Source: an uncultured Bacteroidales bacterium (lineage in GTDB: Bacteria; Bacteroidota; Bacteroidia; Bacteroidales; Paludibacteraceae). Taken from it: a stretch of DNA of 17,719 nt. The translations under genes and the position numbers were made by a program. Position 1 is the stretch's first letter; each line of letters starts with the position of its first letter. A model generated the notes under the pieces. That model had not been told where the DNA came from and did not search any database. It saw only the letters and a list, made by a program, of their open reading frames with translations. The DNA lies in NCBI GenBank assembly GCA_903912795.1, contig CAIWIS010000655.1, positions 1 to 17,719 of the forward strand, in the 5' to 3' direction. Shown piece by piece: positions 1-5,702 of this stretch.

Positions 1-53
1 CAAAAGTACGACGAATGGTGCATTTATAAGTTTTCGGCTGAGTAAATGTTAAT
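1..53 (+). CDS. Possible 3' end of an upstream gene (partial, frame uncertain)
   Basis: Two + strand frames run in from the left edge and stop just before a strong hairpin terminator. Frame 1 ends at a TAA at 43-45 (last residues CIYKFSAE). Frame 3 ends at a TAA at 51-53 (last residues AFISFRLSKC). The terminator at 68-107 implies that a + strand transcript ends here, so one of the two is probably a real C-terminus. Too little remains to choose between them or to assign a function. Confidence 0.2.
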
Positions 54-67
54 TATACAATTTTTGG

Positions 68-107
68 AAAACGGTGTTTGTGTCTATCACAAGCACCGTT
101 TTTATTT
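68..107 (+). terminator. Intrinsic terminator of the upstream transcript
   Basis: Bases 68-82 pair with 88-102 as a 15-bp stem with one G-T wobble around a 5-base loop (TCTAT). The 3' arm runs into a T-rich tract through 107. The T-tract lies on the + strand side, so it should end the transcript entering from the left edge. The 5' arm starts with only four A residues, so termination of minus-strand transcripts is less likely. Confidence 0.75.
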
Positions 108-168
108 AATCAAACTTGTTCATTGAAGTCATATTCGCCCTTTATTCGCCACATATTCATAGATAATC

Positions 169-212
169 CATATATAACCCGTATATAATCCGTATATAAC
201 TCATATATAATC
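169..212. repeat. Four tandem 11-bp repeats, consensus C(A/G)TATATAA(T/C)(C/T)
   Basis: Four contiguous 11-base units lie at 169-179, 180-190, 191-201 and 202-212: CATATATAACC, CGTATATAATC, CGTATATAACT, CATATATAATC. The TATATAA core is constant. One unit per helical turn puts every core on the same face of the DNA, which suits a repeated protein-binding site. Slipped-strand expansion of an AT-rich sequence is the simple alternative. Confidence 0.8.
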
Positions 213-240
213 CATAATATTAAAATATGGATTATATATG
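202..240. repeat. Perfect 15-bp inverted repeat overlapping the tandem repeats
   Basis: The left arm CATATATAATCCATA (202-216) is the exact reverse complement of the right arm 226-240, with a 9-base loop (217-225). A second, overlapping pair exists: 163-176 is the exact reverse complement of 233-246. The last direct-repeat unit is thus the left arm of a palindrome, and two alternative cruciform or RNA hairpins are possible. Nothing T-rich follows closely enough for a classical terminator. Confidence 0.75.
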
Positions 241-247
241 GATTATT

Positions 248-277
248 TTTGTATTAAATCTAAATTATATATATTTG
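248..277 (+). promoter_or_regulatory. Candidate Bacteroidetes-type promoter for the 270-aa protein gene
   Basis: TTTG at 248-251 and TATATTTG at 270-277 match the Bacteroidetes -33 (TTTG) and -7 (TAnnTTTG) elements with an 18-base gap, close to the usual 19-21. A second -7-like element, TATTTTTG at 244-251, overlaps the -33 box. Transcription would start near 284 and leave a leader of about 80 bases. AT-rich DNA gives chance matches, so confidence is moderate. Confidence 0.45.
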
Positions 278-367
278 TAATGGCTTACAGATACGGCAAT
301 GATACGAAGAAACAATGAATAAACTATTTTCTTAATTTTCAATTTTCTAATTTCTAACTTAAAAAAA

Positions 368-1180
368 ATGGCACGCGTAAAACAAAACAATCAGTTCACC
401 GGCACAATCGGTAACTACTCTTATTACACTCGTAAAGGAAGTAACGAAATTTTTATGCGCGCAAAAGGTGGCGCAACCAAAGACCAGATAAAAAACCGAC
501 CGGAATTTGAAAACACAAGGCGTAATAACAAAGAATTTGGTGGATGTTCCAAAATGAGCAAAGCCATACGCATGGCGTTTATTGGTATGCAACATGTGGC
601 TGATTATAATTTAGCCCCGGCTCTTTGCTCACTAATGAAAAATATACAACGAGCCGATACGGAAGGTGCGTGGGGTGAACGTTCTATTCTGCTTTCGCAG
701 TACAAACAGTATTTGGTAGGGTTTAACTTTAATCGCATAACCAGATTCGACAGCGTGCTGCGTATACCGCTGGACTATAAAATTGACCGTGAAAACACAA
801 CTGCAATCCTCACCATACCTGAGTTTGCTTGTAGTATGGGTTTGAGTATGTACGAAAAACACCGGCTTTTTAGAATAAGCGCCTGCTTAGGCGTGGTAAC
901 CGACATGGTGCTTGGCGAACGAAAATACGATTACGAACCCGTGCACGACACCATTGGATTAGGCAGACGCATTGAATCAACAGCATGGTATCCCATAACA
1001 AGTACGGTGAACGCACAAACCCTTGAAATGAAGCTGGATCTGACACATCCGCAAATTATCTTTAACGACAGCGACACCCTTGTTCTTACCGTTGCCGTTG
1101 AGTTTGGTGCGTATGATGATTTTGGGAAGCCAATGGAGGTGAAAGGTGCTGGTGCTGGGAAGGTGCTGGGAGTGGGGTGA
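368..1180 (+). CDS. Conserved-type hypothetical protein, 270 aa (intact paralogue)
   Basis: I cannot assign a function to this protein. It has no signal peptide or membrane segment. The N-terminal third is basic and polar (MARVKQNNQFTGTIGNYSYY, then an EFENTRRNNKEFGG-like stretch around residues 45-60). The C-terminal half reads as beta-rich, alternating hydrophobic strands, and the protein ends in a Gly/Ala/Val tail (GAGAGKVLGVG). The ATG follows an A-rich stretch and a plausible promoter at 248-277. Part of a second copy lies at 2413-2658 and the two differ mostly at synonymous sites, which supports this as a real protein-coding family present in tandem. The context of repeats, a RhuM gene and a decayed copy suggests accessory DNA. 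I do not know whether the family belongs to a mobile element. Confidence 0.8.
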   Translation: MARVKQNNQFTGTIGNYSYYTRKGSNEIFMRAKGGATKDQIKNRPEFENTRRNNKEFGGCSKMSKAIRMAFIGMQHVADYNLAPALCSLMKNIQRADTEGAWGERSILLSQYKQYLVGFNFNRITRFDSVLRIPLDYKIDRENTTAILTIPEFACSMGLSMYEKHRLFRISACLGVVTDMVLGERKYDYEPVHDTIGLGRRIESTAWYPITSTVNAQTLEMKLDLTHPQIIFNDSDTLVLTVAVEFGAYDDFGKPMEVKGAGAGKVLGVG

Positions 1181-1412
1181 GGAAGTTTTTAGTTCATAGT
1201 GACTATCTATTTGTTTTTTTGAATACCCAAAATAAAATTAACAAATAAGGCAAAAAAGTAAATAGTTTTTTGTAGTTTTGGGGTTTGAAAAATAATAACT
1301 TTTTACGCGTGATGAGAGAAAAAAAACCAGATGATAGCAATTAAGAAATAACGACTTGAAGAATGACAAGTATTACTCAAAGCATTGAATTACAGTTAAA
1401 GATATAAACAAA

Positions 1413-2399
1413 ATGAATAGAGAAGTAATTATTTATAAAAGTACTGAGGACAATACTTCAATTACTGTTTTTATTGAGAACGAATCTGTTTGGTTGACTA
1501 TTGACCAAATGGCGGAATTGTTTAAAAAAAGCCGTTCTACAATCAATGAGCATATTCTTAATATTTACAATGAAAATGAACTCATTGAAAATGAAACCAT
1601 GAGAAAAATCGGAATTTCCGATTTTTCTACCAAACCAACCAATTATTATAATCTCGATGTAATTATTTCTGTTGGTTATCGCGTCAAATCACTACAGGGG
1701 ACTCGTTTTAGGCAATGGGCAACTCTGCGCTTGAAAGAATATATTGTAAAGGGTTTTACGATGGACGATGATCGCCTTAAGAACCTTGGTGGTGGAAACT
1801 ATTGGAAAGAGCTGCTCGACCGTATTCGTGATATTCGTTCTAGCGAAAAGGTGATGTATCGGCAGGTTTTGGAACTGTATGCTACTGCTACCGACTATGA
1901 TGCAAAAAGCGAAGACAGCTTGACTTTCTTTAAAATTGTACAAAACAAGCTTCATTACGCAGCTCATGGCAATACGGCAAGTGAGGTTATCTATTTGCGT
2001 GTGGATAGCGATAAGCCATTTATAGGCTTAACAAATTTCAAAGGCGACGAGCCAACACAAGCCGAGGCAATGATTGCTAAAAATTATCTTACTGAACAAG
2101 AGCTGAAAGTGCTCAATAATTTGGTGGCTGCCTATTTCGATTTGGCGGAATTAAATGCGATAGAACAGCGCGAAATGCGAATGGCAGACTATGTGCGCGA
2201 ACTCGACAGTATTTTGACTTCGACCAAGCGAAAAGTGCTCGACAATGCAGGCACAATATCTCACGCTCAGGCACAAGAAAAAGCGCTGACTGAATACAAA
2301 AAGTATAAAGCAAAAACGCTTAGCCCGGTAGAAAAAGACTATCTGAAAACGATAGCTGATCTGGAGAAAAAAGCAATAAAAGGATGCCGAAAAGAATGA
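1413..2399 (+). CDS. RhuM-family (virulence RhuM) protein, 328 aa
   Basis: The protein matches the RhuM family named after a gene on Salmonella pathogenicity island 3; its biochemical function is unknown. Recognisable features are the N-terminal segment (SVWLTIDQMAELF, residues about 27-40), which reads as a helix-turn-helix, and the following YNLDVIISVGYRVKSLQGTR block near residues 78-97 with RQWAT and a long helical C-terminal half. Length is normal for the family, so it looks intact. The protein is cytoplasmic, with no signal peptide. The 232-base upstream gap (1181-1412) contains one -7-like element, TAGTTTTG at 1273-1280, without a good -33 partner. RhuM genes are often found as single accessory genes near restriction or phage loci. 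Here the gene is wedged between a 270-aa hypothetical gene and the remnant of its paralogue. A role in defence or gene regulation is only a guess. Confidence 0.88.
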   Translation: MNREVIIYKSTEDNTSITVFIENESVWLTIDQMAELFKKSRSTINEHILNIYNENELIENETMRKIGISDFSTKPTNYYNLDVIISVGYRVKSLQGTRFRQWATLRLKEYIVKGFTMDDDRLKNLGGGNYWKELLDRIRDIRSSEKVMYRQVLELYATATDYDAKSEDSLTFFKIVQNKLHYAAHGNTASEVIYLRVDSDKPFIGLTNFKGDEPTQAEAMIAKNYLTEQELKVLNNLVAAYFDLAELNAIEQREMRMADYVRELDSILTSTKRKVLDNAGTISHAQAQEKALTEYKKYKAKTLSPVEKDYLKTIADLEKKAIKGCRKE

Positions 2400-2412
2400 A
2401 AAATGGATAATT

Positions 2413-2658
2413 GAACCCGTGCACGATACTATCGGATTAGGCTGACGCATTGAATCAACAGAATGGTTTCCGACCACAAGTACAGTAAACGCACAAACGC
2501 TCGAAATGAAACTGGATCTGACACATCCTGAAATAACCTTTAACGACAGCGACACCCTTGTTCTGACTGTTGCCGTTGAGTTTGGAGCTTATGATGATTT
2601 TGGAAAGCCAATGGAGGTGAAAGGGGCTGGTGCTGGGAAGGTGCTGGGAGTGGGGTAA
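2413..2658 (+). pseudogene. 3' remnant of a second copy of the 368-1180 gene
   Basis: This stretch aligns without gaps to 935-1180 (codons 190-270 of the intact gene). My hand count gives about 25 differences in 246 bases, near 90% identity. About 17 changes are synonymous, five are missense (A to E, Y to F, I to T twice, Q to E), one is nonsense (AGA to TGA at 2443-2445), and the stop is TAA instead of TGA. No start codon or N-terminal part is present: homology begins 13 bases after the RhuM stop codon. The synonymous bias shows that both copies evolved as working genes before this one lost its front and gained the stop. Confidence 0.9.
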
Positions 2659-2762
2659 ATTTCGACTAGAAATATATATGTTTAAAAATTTAGTTATTTA
2701 AATGAATGGGCAATAATCATTATTTATTTTACTTATTAGTGTGGGTTTCTGTAAAGATTTAT

Positions 2763-2770
2763 TATTTTTG
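2763..2770 (+). promoter_or_regulatory. Candidate -7 element for the membrane regulator gene
   Basis: TATTTTTG matches TAnnTTTG and lies 23 bases before the ATG at 2794, giving a very short leader. A -33 TTTG at the expected spacing is missing; the nearest match is TTTC at 2746-2749, which is too close. No 11-bp heptamer repeats like those at 5588-5616 are visible upstream, so autoregulation by the same operator is not supported. Confidence 0.35.
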
Positions 2771-2793
2771 CAAGAAATTATCCTTATTCAATA

Positions 2794-5337
2794 ATGAAAA
2801 TTAGTCCCAGACACATATTAATTCTTCTTTTAGCGTGTTTGTCTTTTACAGGATATTCCCTTGAGACTTATAACAGAGGGTTACACTTTTGTTCTTTTGA
2901 AGTAGACCAGGATAAGCGTACAGGGTTAAACTTAACACCACAAAAAAAGTTGGATTTGCCGAATGGATTCTCTATCCAGTTTGAGATAAAGCTTAGAAGA
3001 GAGCTAAATAATTTCGGGTATGTTTATCGGATTATTGGAAATGATAGCGTAAACTTCGATTTAGTTTCAAATATATCTGAATCGAATTTATTCTCGTTAG
3101 TATTTGGCATAAAAACATTAATTCAGATTCGAAAATCCGACTTGAAAAATTTTAAAGAAGACGGTTGGCTACAAATTAATTTCAGCTATAATCCCAAAAC
3201 AAAACAAATTTCATTGAGAATAAATGATTTTGTAAAATCAACATTTTTTGAATCAGATAAATTTAAAAGTGTGGATGTGTATTTTGGGGGTAACAATCAT
3301 GCTGTATTTTATACGACAGATGTTTCTCCAATGACGATTCGGGATATTGTGATTTTTAATGAAAAGAAAGAAGTTCTTCGAAATTGGAAACTACGGGAGC
3401 ATTCTATCGATAAGGTTTATGATGAATGTGTAAATCAAAAGGCAAACTGTTCAAATGCAGTTTGGGAAATAGATAAGCATATAAAATGGCAAAAAAAAGC
3501 TCATTTAGTTTTGCCTTTCAATCAAGCACAGCCACAAATTGCTTTTGACGACGAAAACGAACGGTTGTTTATCGTAAATAGGAATTCAGTAATTATTTAT
3601 AATGTTAATTCCGAAAAAATTGAATCATACAAATCAAAAAAAGGTGAGGTCTATAATTCTCTGGCAAATCAGCTTATTTATGATAAAAACACTCATAGAC
3701 TAGTTTCTTATTCATTTGACAATACAAATCCAGCCATATTTGATTTTCAAAAGAATGAATGGTCAAATGTAGATTCTAAATTTATACTCCCTCAGTTTTG
3801 GCATCATAGTAAATATTTAGATTTGAAAGATAGCACTTTAATTACTATTGGAGGATATGGTTATCATATTTATAGTGGTGATCTTATGCGGTATTCGTTT
3901 ATTAAAAAAGAATGGAAACACCATGATCTCTCTTCACAAATTCCACCTCGATATTTAGGGAGTTTGGGAAGTCTTGGTAATGGTGAATTACTATATTTTG
4001 GAGGTTATGGAAGTATAACTGGAAAACAAGAGCAGTACCCTCGTAATTTTTATGATTTGTATAAAATCAATTTACAAACCATGAAAGTGAAAAAAATGTG
4101 GGAGTTAAACAGCCCCAAAGAGCATTTTACAAATTCAAATTCCCTGGTTGTTAATAAAGAAAAGGGGGTCTTCTATAATTTGGTATATTCAAATGTTAAA
4201 TACTCCACAAATATAAAATTAATGGAGCTGTCAATTGAAAAACCAGGATATAAAATACTTGGTGATTCTATACCCTATAAATTTAAAGATGTTGAATCAT
4301 ATTGTGATTTATTCTATAGTCCCAAATCTTCGAAACTTATTGCAATAACCTCTGTATCAAAAAACAGCACATCAGATGTTTCGGTATATTCAATTGCATA
4401 CCCACCTCTACAAGATAGTGATGTTTTGCAACTAGTGGACTCGCATTCATTTTGGAAATGGTATTACTTGTTTTTTCTGGTATTGCTTATTCCTCTATAT
4501 TTTTATATTAGAAGAAGAAAAGTTAAAGTAAATAATAGTATAATAAATTTAGATGAGGAGGCCTTGAAATTCGAATACAATGTTCCCGAAATAGAACTAA
4601 AACCATCATCAGTCAATCTGTTGGGGTGCTTTCAAGTGGTAGATGTTGATGGTATTAACGTTACTGGCAGATATTCTCCAACAATCAGTCAATTGTTTGT
4701 GTTAATAATTCTATATACGGTGAAAAATGGACAGGGTATTTCTTCACAAGAGCTTACAGATATTTTGTGGTACGATAAAGACCTGGACAGTGCACGAAAT
4801 AATAGAGGTGTAAACTTTAGTAAATTAAGGCTGTTGTTGAAAAAGGTTGGAAACTTAGAACTTGTTAATAAAAATAGTTATTGGTCGATACAAATAGGCA
4901 AAGGTGTTTTTTGTGACTATAAAAATGTAATGTATTTGATCGATTTGATAAAAAAGCAAAAGCAATTAAACTTAGATTTTGTTCACGAATTTGTAAATAT
5001 TGCTTCAAGAGGGGTTTTGCTACCTAACTTTCAGGATGAATGGTTGGATAGTTTTAAAGGTGAATATACAAACTTAGTTATTGAAACGCTCACTCAACTT
5101 TCTCAAAATACTGCTATAAGCTCCAATTTAATATTGTTGTTGCGAATTGCAGATACAATACTTTTACATGACAACATTGACGAGGAAGCAGCAAAACTTA
5201 AAGTTTATTCCTTGTATAATCTTGGTAAAAAAGGACAAGCCAAACAATACTTTGATAAGTTTTTGGAAGAATATAAAACTTTAATGGGGTCATCCTATAA
5301 TGAATCGTTTGATCAGTTTATGGTGATTAATAAATAA
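2794..5337 (+). CDS. Membrane-anchored SARP-type transcription regulator with LamG and kelch sensor domains
   Basis: The 847-aa protein is a one-component regulator spanning the inner membrane. It opens with a signal peptide (residues 1-22) and then a LamG/concanavalin-like sandwich (about 30-215). A kelch-like beta-propeller follows (about 235-545), with GG motifs such as TIGGYG near 351-356 and YFGGYG at 401-406. A transmembrane helix lies at about 556-572 with a basic stop-transfer run (RRRK). The cytoplasmic part has a winged helix (about 606-702) with SARP hallmarks: LLGCFQV, SSQELTDILW and SARNNRGVNFSKLR. A BTAD-like helical domain (about 705-845) carries a DNIDEEAAKLKVYSLYNLGK stretch resembling Streptomyces SARPs. 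By topology the external domains should sense a ligand, probably a glycan fragment, and the internal half should bind DNA. It lies just upstream of the sulfatase/GH operon. The kelch part may attract an automatic galactose-oxidase label, which does not fit the architecture. Confidence 0.88.
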   Translation: MKISPRHILILLLACLSFTGYSLETYNRGLHFCSFEVDQDKRTGLNLTPQKKLDLPNGFSIQFEIKLRRELNNFGYVYRIIGNDSVNFDLVSNISESNLFSLVFGIKTLIQIRKSDLKNFKEDGWLQINFSYNPKTKQISLRINDFVKSTFFESDKFKSVDVYFGGNNHAVFYTTDVSPMTIRDIVIFNEKKEVLRNWKLREHSIDKVYDECVNQKANCSNAVWEIDKHIKWQKKAHLVLPFNQAQPQIAFDDENERLFIVNRNSVIIYNVNSEKIESYKSKKGEVYNSLANQLIYDKNTHRLVSYSFDNTNPAIFDFQKNEWSNVDSKFILPQFWHHSKYLDLKDSTLITIGGYGYHIYSGDLMRYSFIKKEWKHHDLSSQIPPRYLGSLGSLGNGELLYFGGYGSITGKQEQYPRNFYDLYKINLQTMKVKKMWELNSPKEHFTNSNSLVVNKEKGVFYNLVYSNVKYSTNIKLMELSIEKPGYKILGDSIPYKFKDVESYCDLFYSPKSSKLIAITSVSKNSTSDVSVYSIAYPPLQDSDVLQLVDSHSFWKWYYLFFLVLLIPLYFYIRRRKVKVNNSIINLDEEALKFEYNVPEIELKPSSVNLLGCFQVVDVDGINVTGRYSPTISQLFVLIILYTVKNGQGISSQELTDILWYDKDLDSARNNRGVNFSKLRLLLKKVGNLELVNKNSYWSIQIGKGVFCDYKNVMYLIDLIKKQKQLNLDFVHEFVNIASRGVLLPNFQDEWLDSFKGEYTNLVIETLTQLSQNTAISSNLILLLRIADTILLHDNIDEEAAKLKVYSLYNLGKKGQAKQYFDKFLEEYKTLMGSSYNESFDQFMVINK

Positions 5338-5424
5338 ATACTCAATTCCAAATGTAATCTTTTAAAAAACTAAATTAATACTTTGCTTTTCTGGCAGTTT
5401 TGCCTTGATATATAGTGCTTGTCG

Positions 5425-5460
5425 AACCCGATTCTTATCATGAGAGTCGGGTTTGATTAT
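5425..5460 (+). terminator. Hairpin, probable terminator of the regulator gene
   Basis: AACCCGATTCT (5425-5435) pairs with AGAGTCGGGTT (5443-5453), an 11-bp stem with one T-G wobble and a 7-base loop. It is about 88 bases after the regulator stop. The tail (TGATTATATTTG) is T-rich but interrupted, so termination efficiency may be partial. Confidence 0.55.
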
Positions 5461-5587
5461 ATTTGAACACTACTAATAATACATTCTGAAACTTTTTACA
5501 TTTTATAAAGGAAGAAACCTATCTGATATAGTGGAAAAAGTAATCCTAAAAACAAGAACCCAAAAATACATTAATATATTTGCGACA

Positions 5588-5616
5588 TTAATCTAGATTT
5601 AATCTAATATTAATTA
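5588..5616 (+). promoter_or_regulatory. SARP-like operator: three heptamer direct repeats with 11-bp period
   Basis: TTAATCT (5588-5594), TTAATCT (5599-5605) and TTAATTA (5610-5616) repeat exactly every 11 bases with 4-base spacers. The last heptamer ends 8 bases before the TACTTTTG element at 5625. Streptomyces SARPs such as ActII-ORF4 and DnrI are known to bind heptamer direct repeats with 11-bp period, the nearest lying 8 bp upstream of the -10 box. The adjacent upstream gene encodes a SARP-type DNA-binding domain. The repeat and spacing are seen directly; that this protein binds here is inferred. Confidence 0.65.
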
Positions 5617-5624
5617 TTGTATGA

Positions 5625-5632
5625 TACTTTTG
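5625..5632 (+). promoter_or_regulatory. Candidate -7 element of the sulfatase/GH operon promoter
   Basis: TACTTTTG matches the Bacteroidetes TAnnTTTG -7 consensus. At the expected -33 position there is no TTTG; that DNA is occupied by the heptamer repeats, which fits a promoter that depends on an activator. Transcription would start near 5639, leaving a leader of about 64 bases before the ATG at 5703. Confidence 0.55.
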
Positions 5633-5641
5633 CCTTATCAA

Positions 5642-5659
5642 TTTGATTATCGTTTGATT
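5642..5659 (+). repeat. Pair of TTTGATT direct repeats, 11 bp apart
   Basis: TTTGATT occurs at 5642-5648 and again at 5653-5659, also with an 11-base period. The pair lies downstream of the predicted transcription start, so it would be in the leader RNA or form a second protein site. Two copies of an A/T-rich heptamer can arise by chance. Confidence 0.4.
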
Positions 5660-5702
5660 TGTAAAGTATGTAAATATAAGAATTTAATACAAAAAAGAAA
5701 TT

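Larger units (their letters stand above)
108..367. other. AT-rich intergenic region with repeats and promoter, no gene
   Basis: No coding sequence is supported between the terminator and the ATG at 368. The stretch contains 11-bp tandem repeats (169-212), overlapping inverted repeats (163-246) and two promoter-like elements (244-251 and 270-277). The remainder up to 367 is an A/T-rich leader of roughly 80 bases. No Shine-Dalgarno site is seen; the bases just before the start are a run of A, as is common in Bacteroidetes. Confidence 0.6.
5338..5702. other. Control region between regulator and catabolic operon
   Basis: This 365-base gap holds no supported gene. In order it contains a hairpin (5425-5453) that may end the regulator transcript, and a -7-like TATATTTG (5575-5582) with no -33 partner. 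Next come three 11-bp-spaced heptamers (5588-5616), a -7 element (5625-5632) and a pair of TTTGATT repeats (5642-5659) in the likely leader. The stretch 5465-5570 shows nothing I can name. Confidence 0.6.

Noticed and set aside
169..212. CRISPR array or plasmid iterons
   Set aside because: The units are contiguous 11-mers with no spacers, much shorter than CRISPR repeats or typical 17-22-bp iterons, and no cas or rep gene is nearby.
359..862. Minus-strand open frames opposite the 270-aa gene
   Set aside because: They are fully antisense to a better-supported gene with a duplicated, selected reading frame, and their sequences are of low-complexity, cysteine/phenylalanine-rich shadow type.
1181..1412. 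Transposon ends or small gene around RhuM
   Set aside because: No inverted repeats, target duplication or transposase fragment could be matched, and only ORFs of about ten codons occur.
2794..5337. Galactose oxidase or other kelch enzyme
   Set aside because: Only the propeller part resembles kelch proteins. The membrane helix followed by a winged helix and BTAD-like domain makes it a regulator, and no oxidase metal site is evident.
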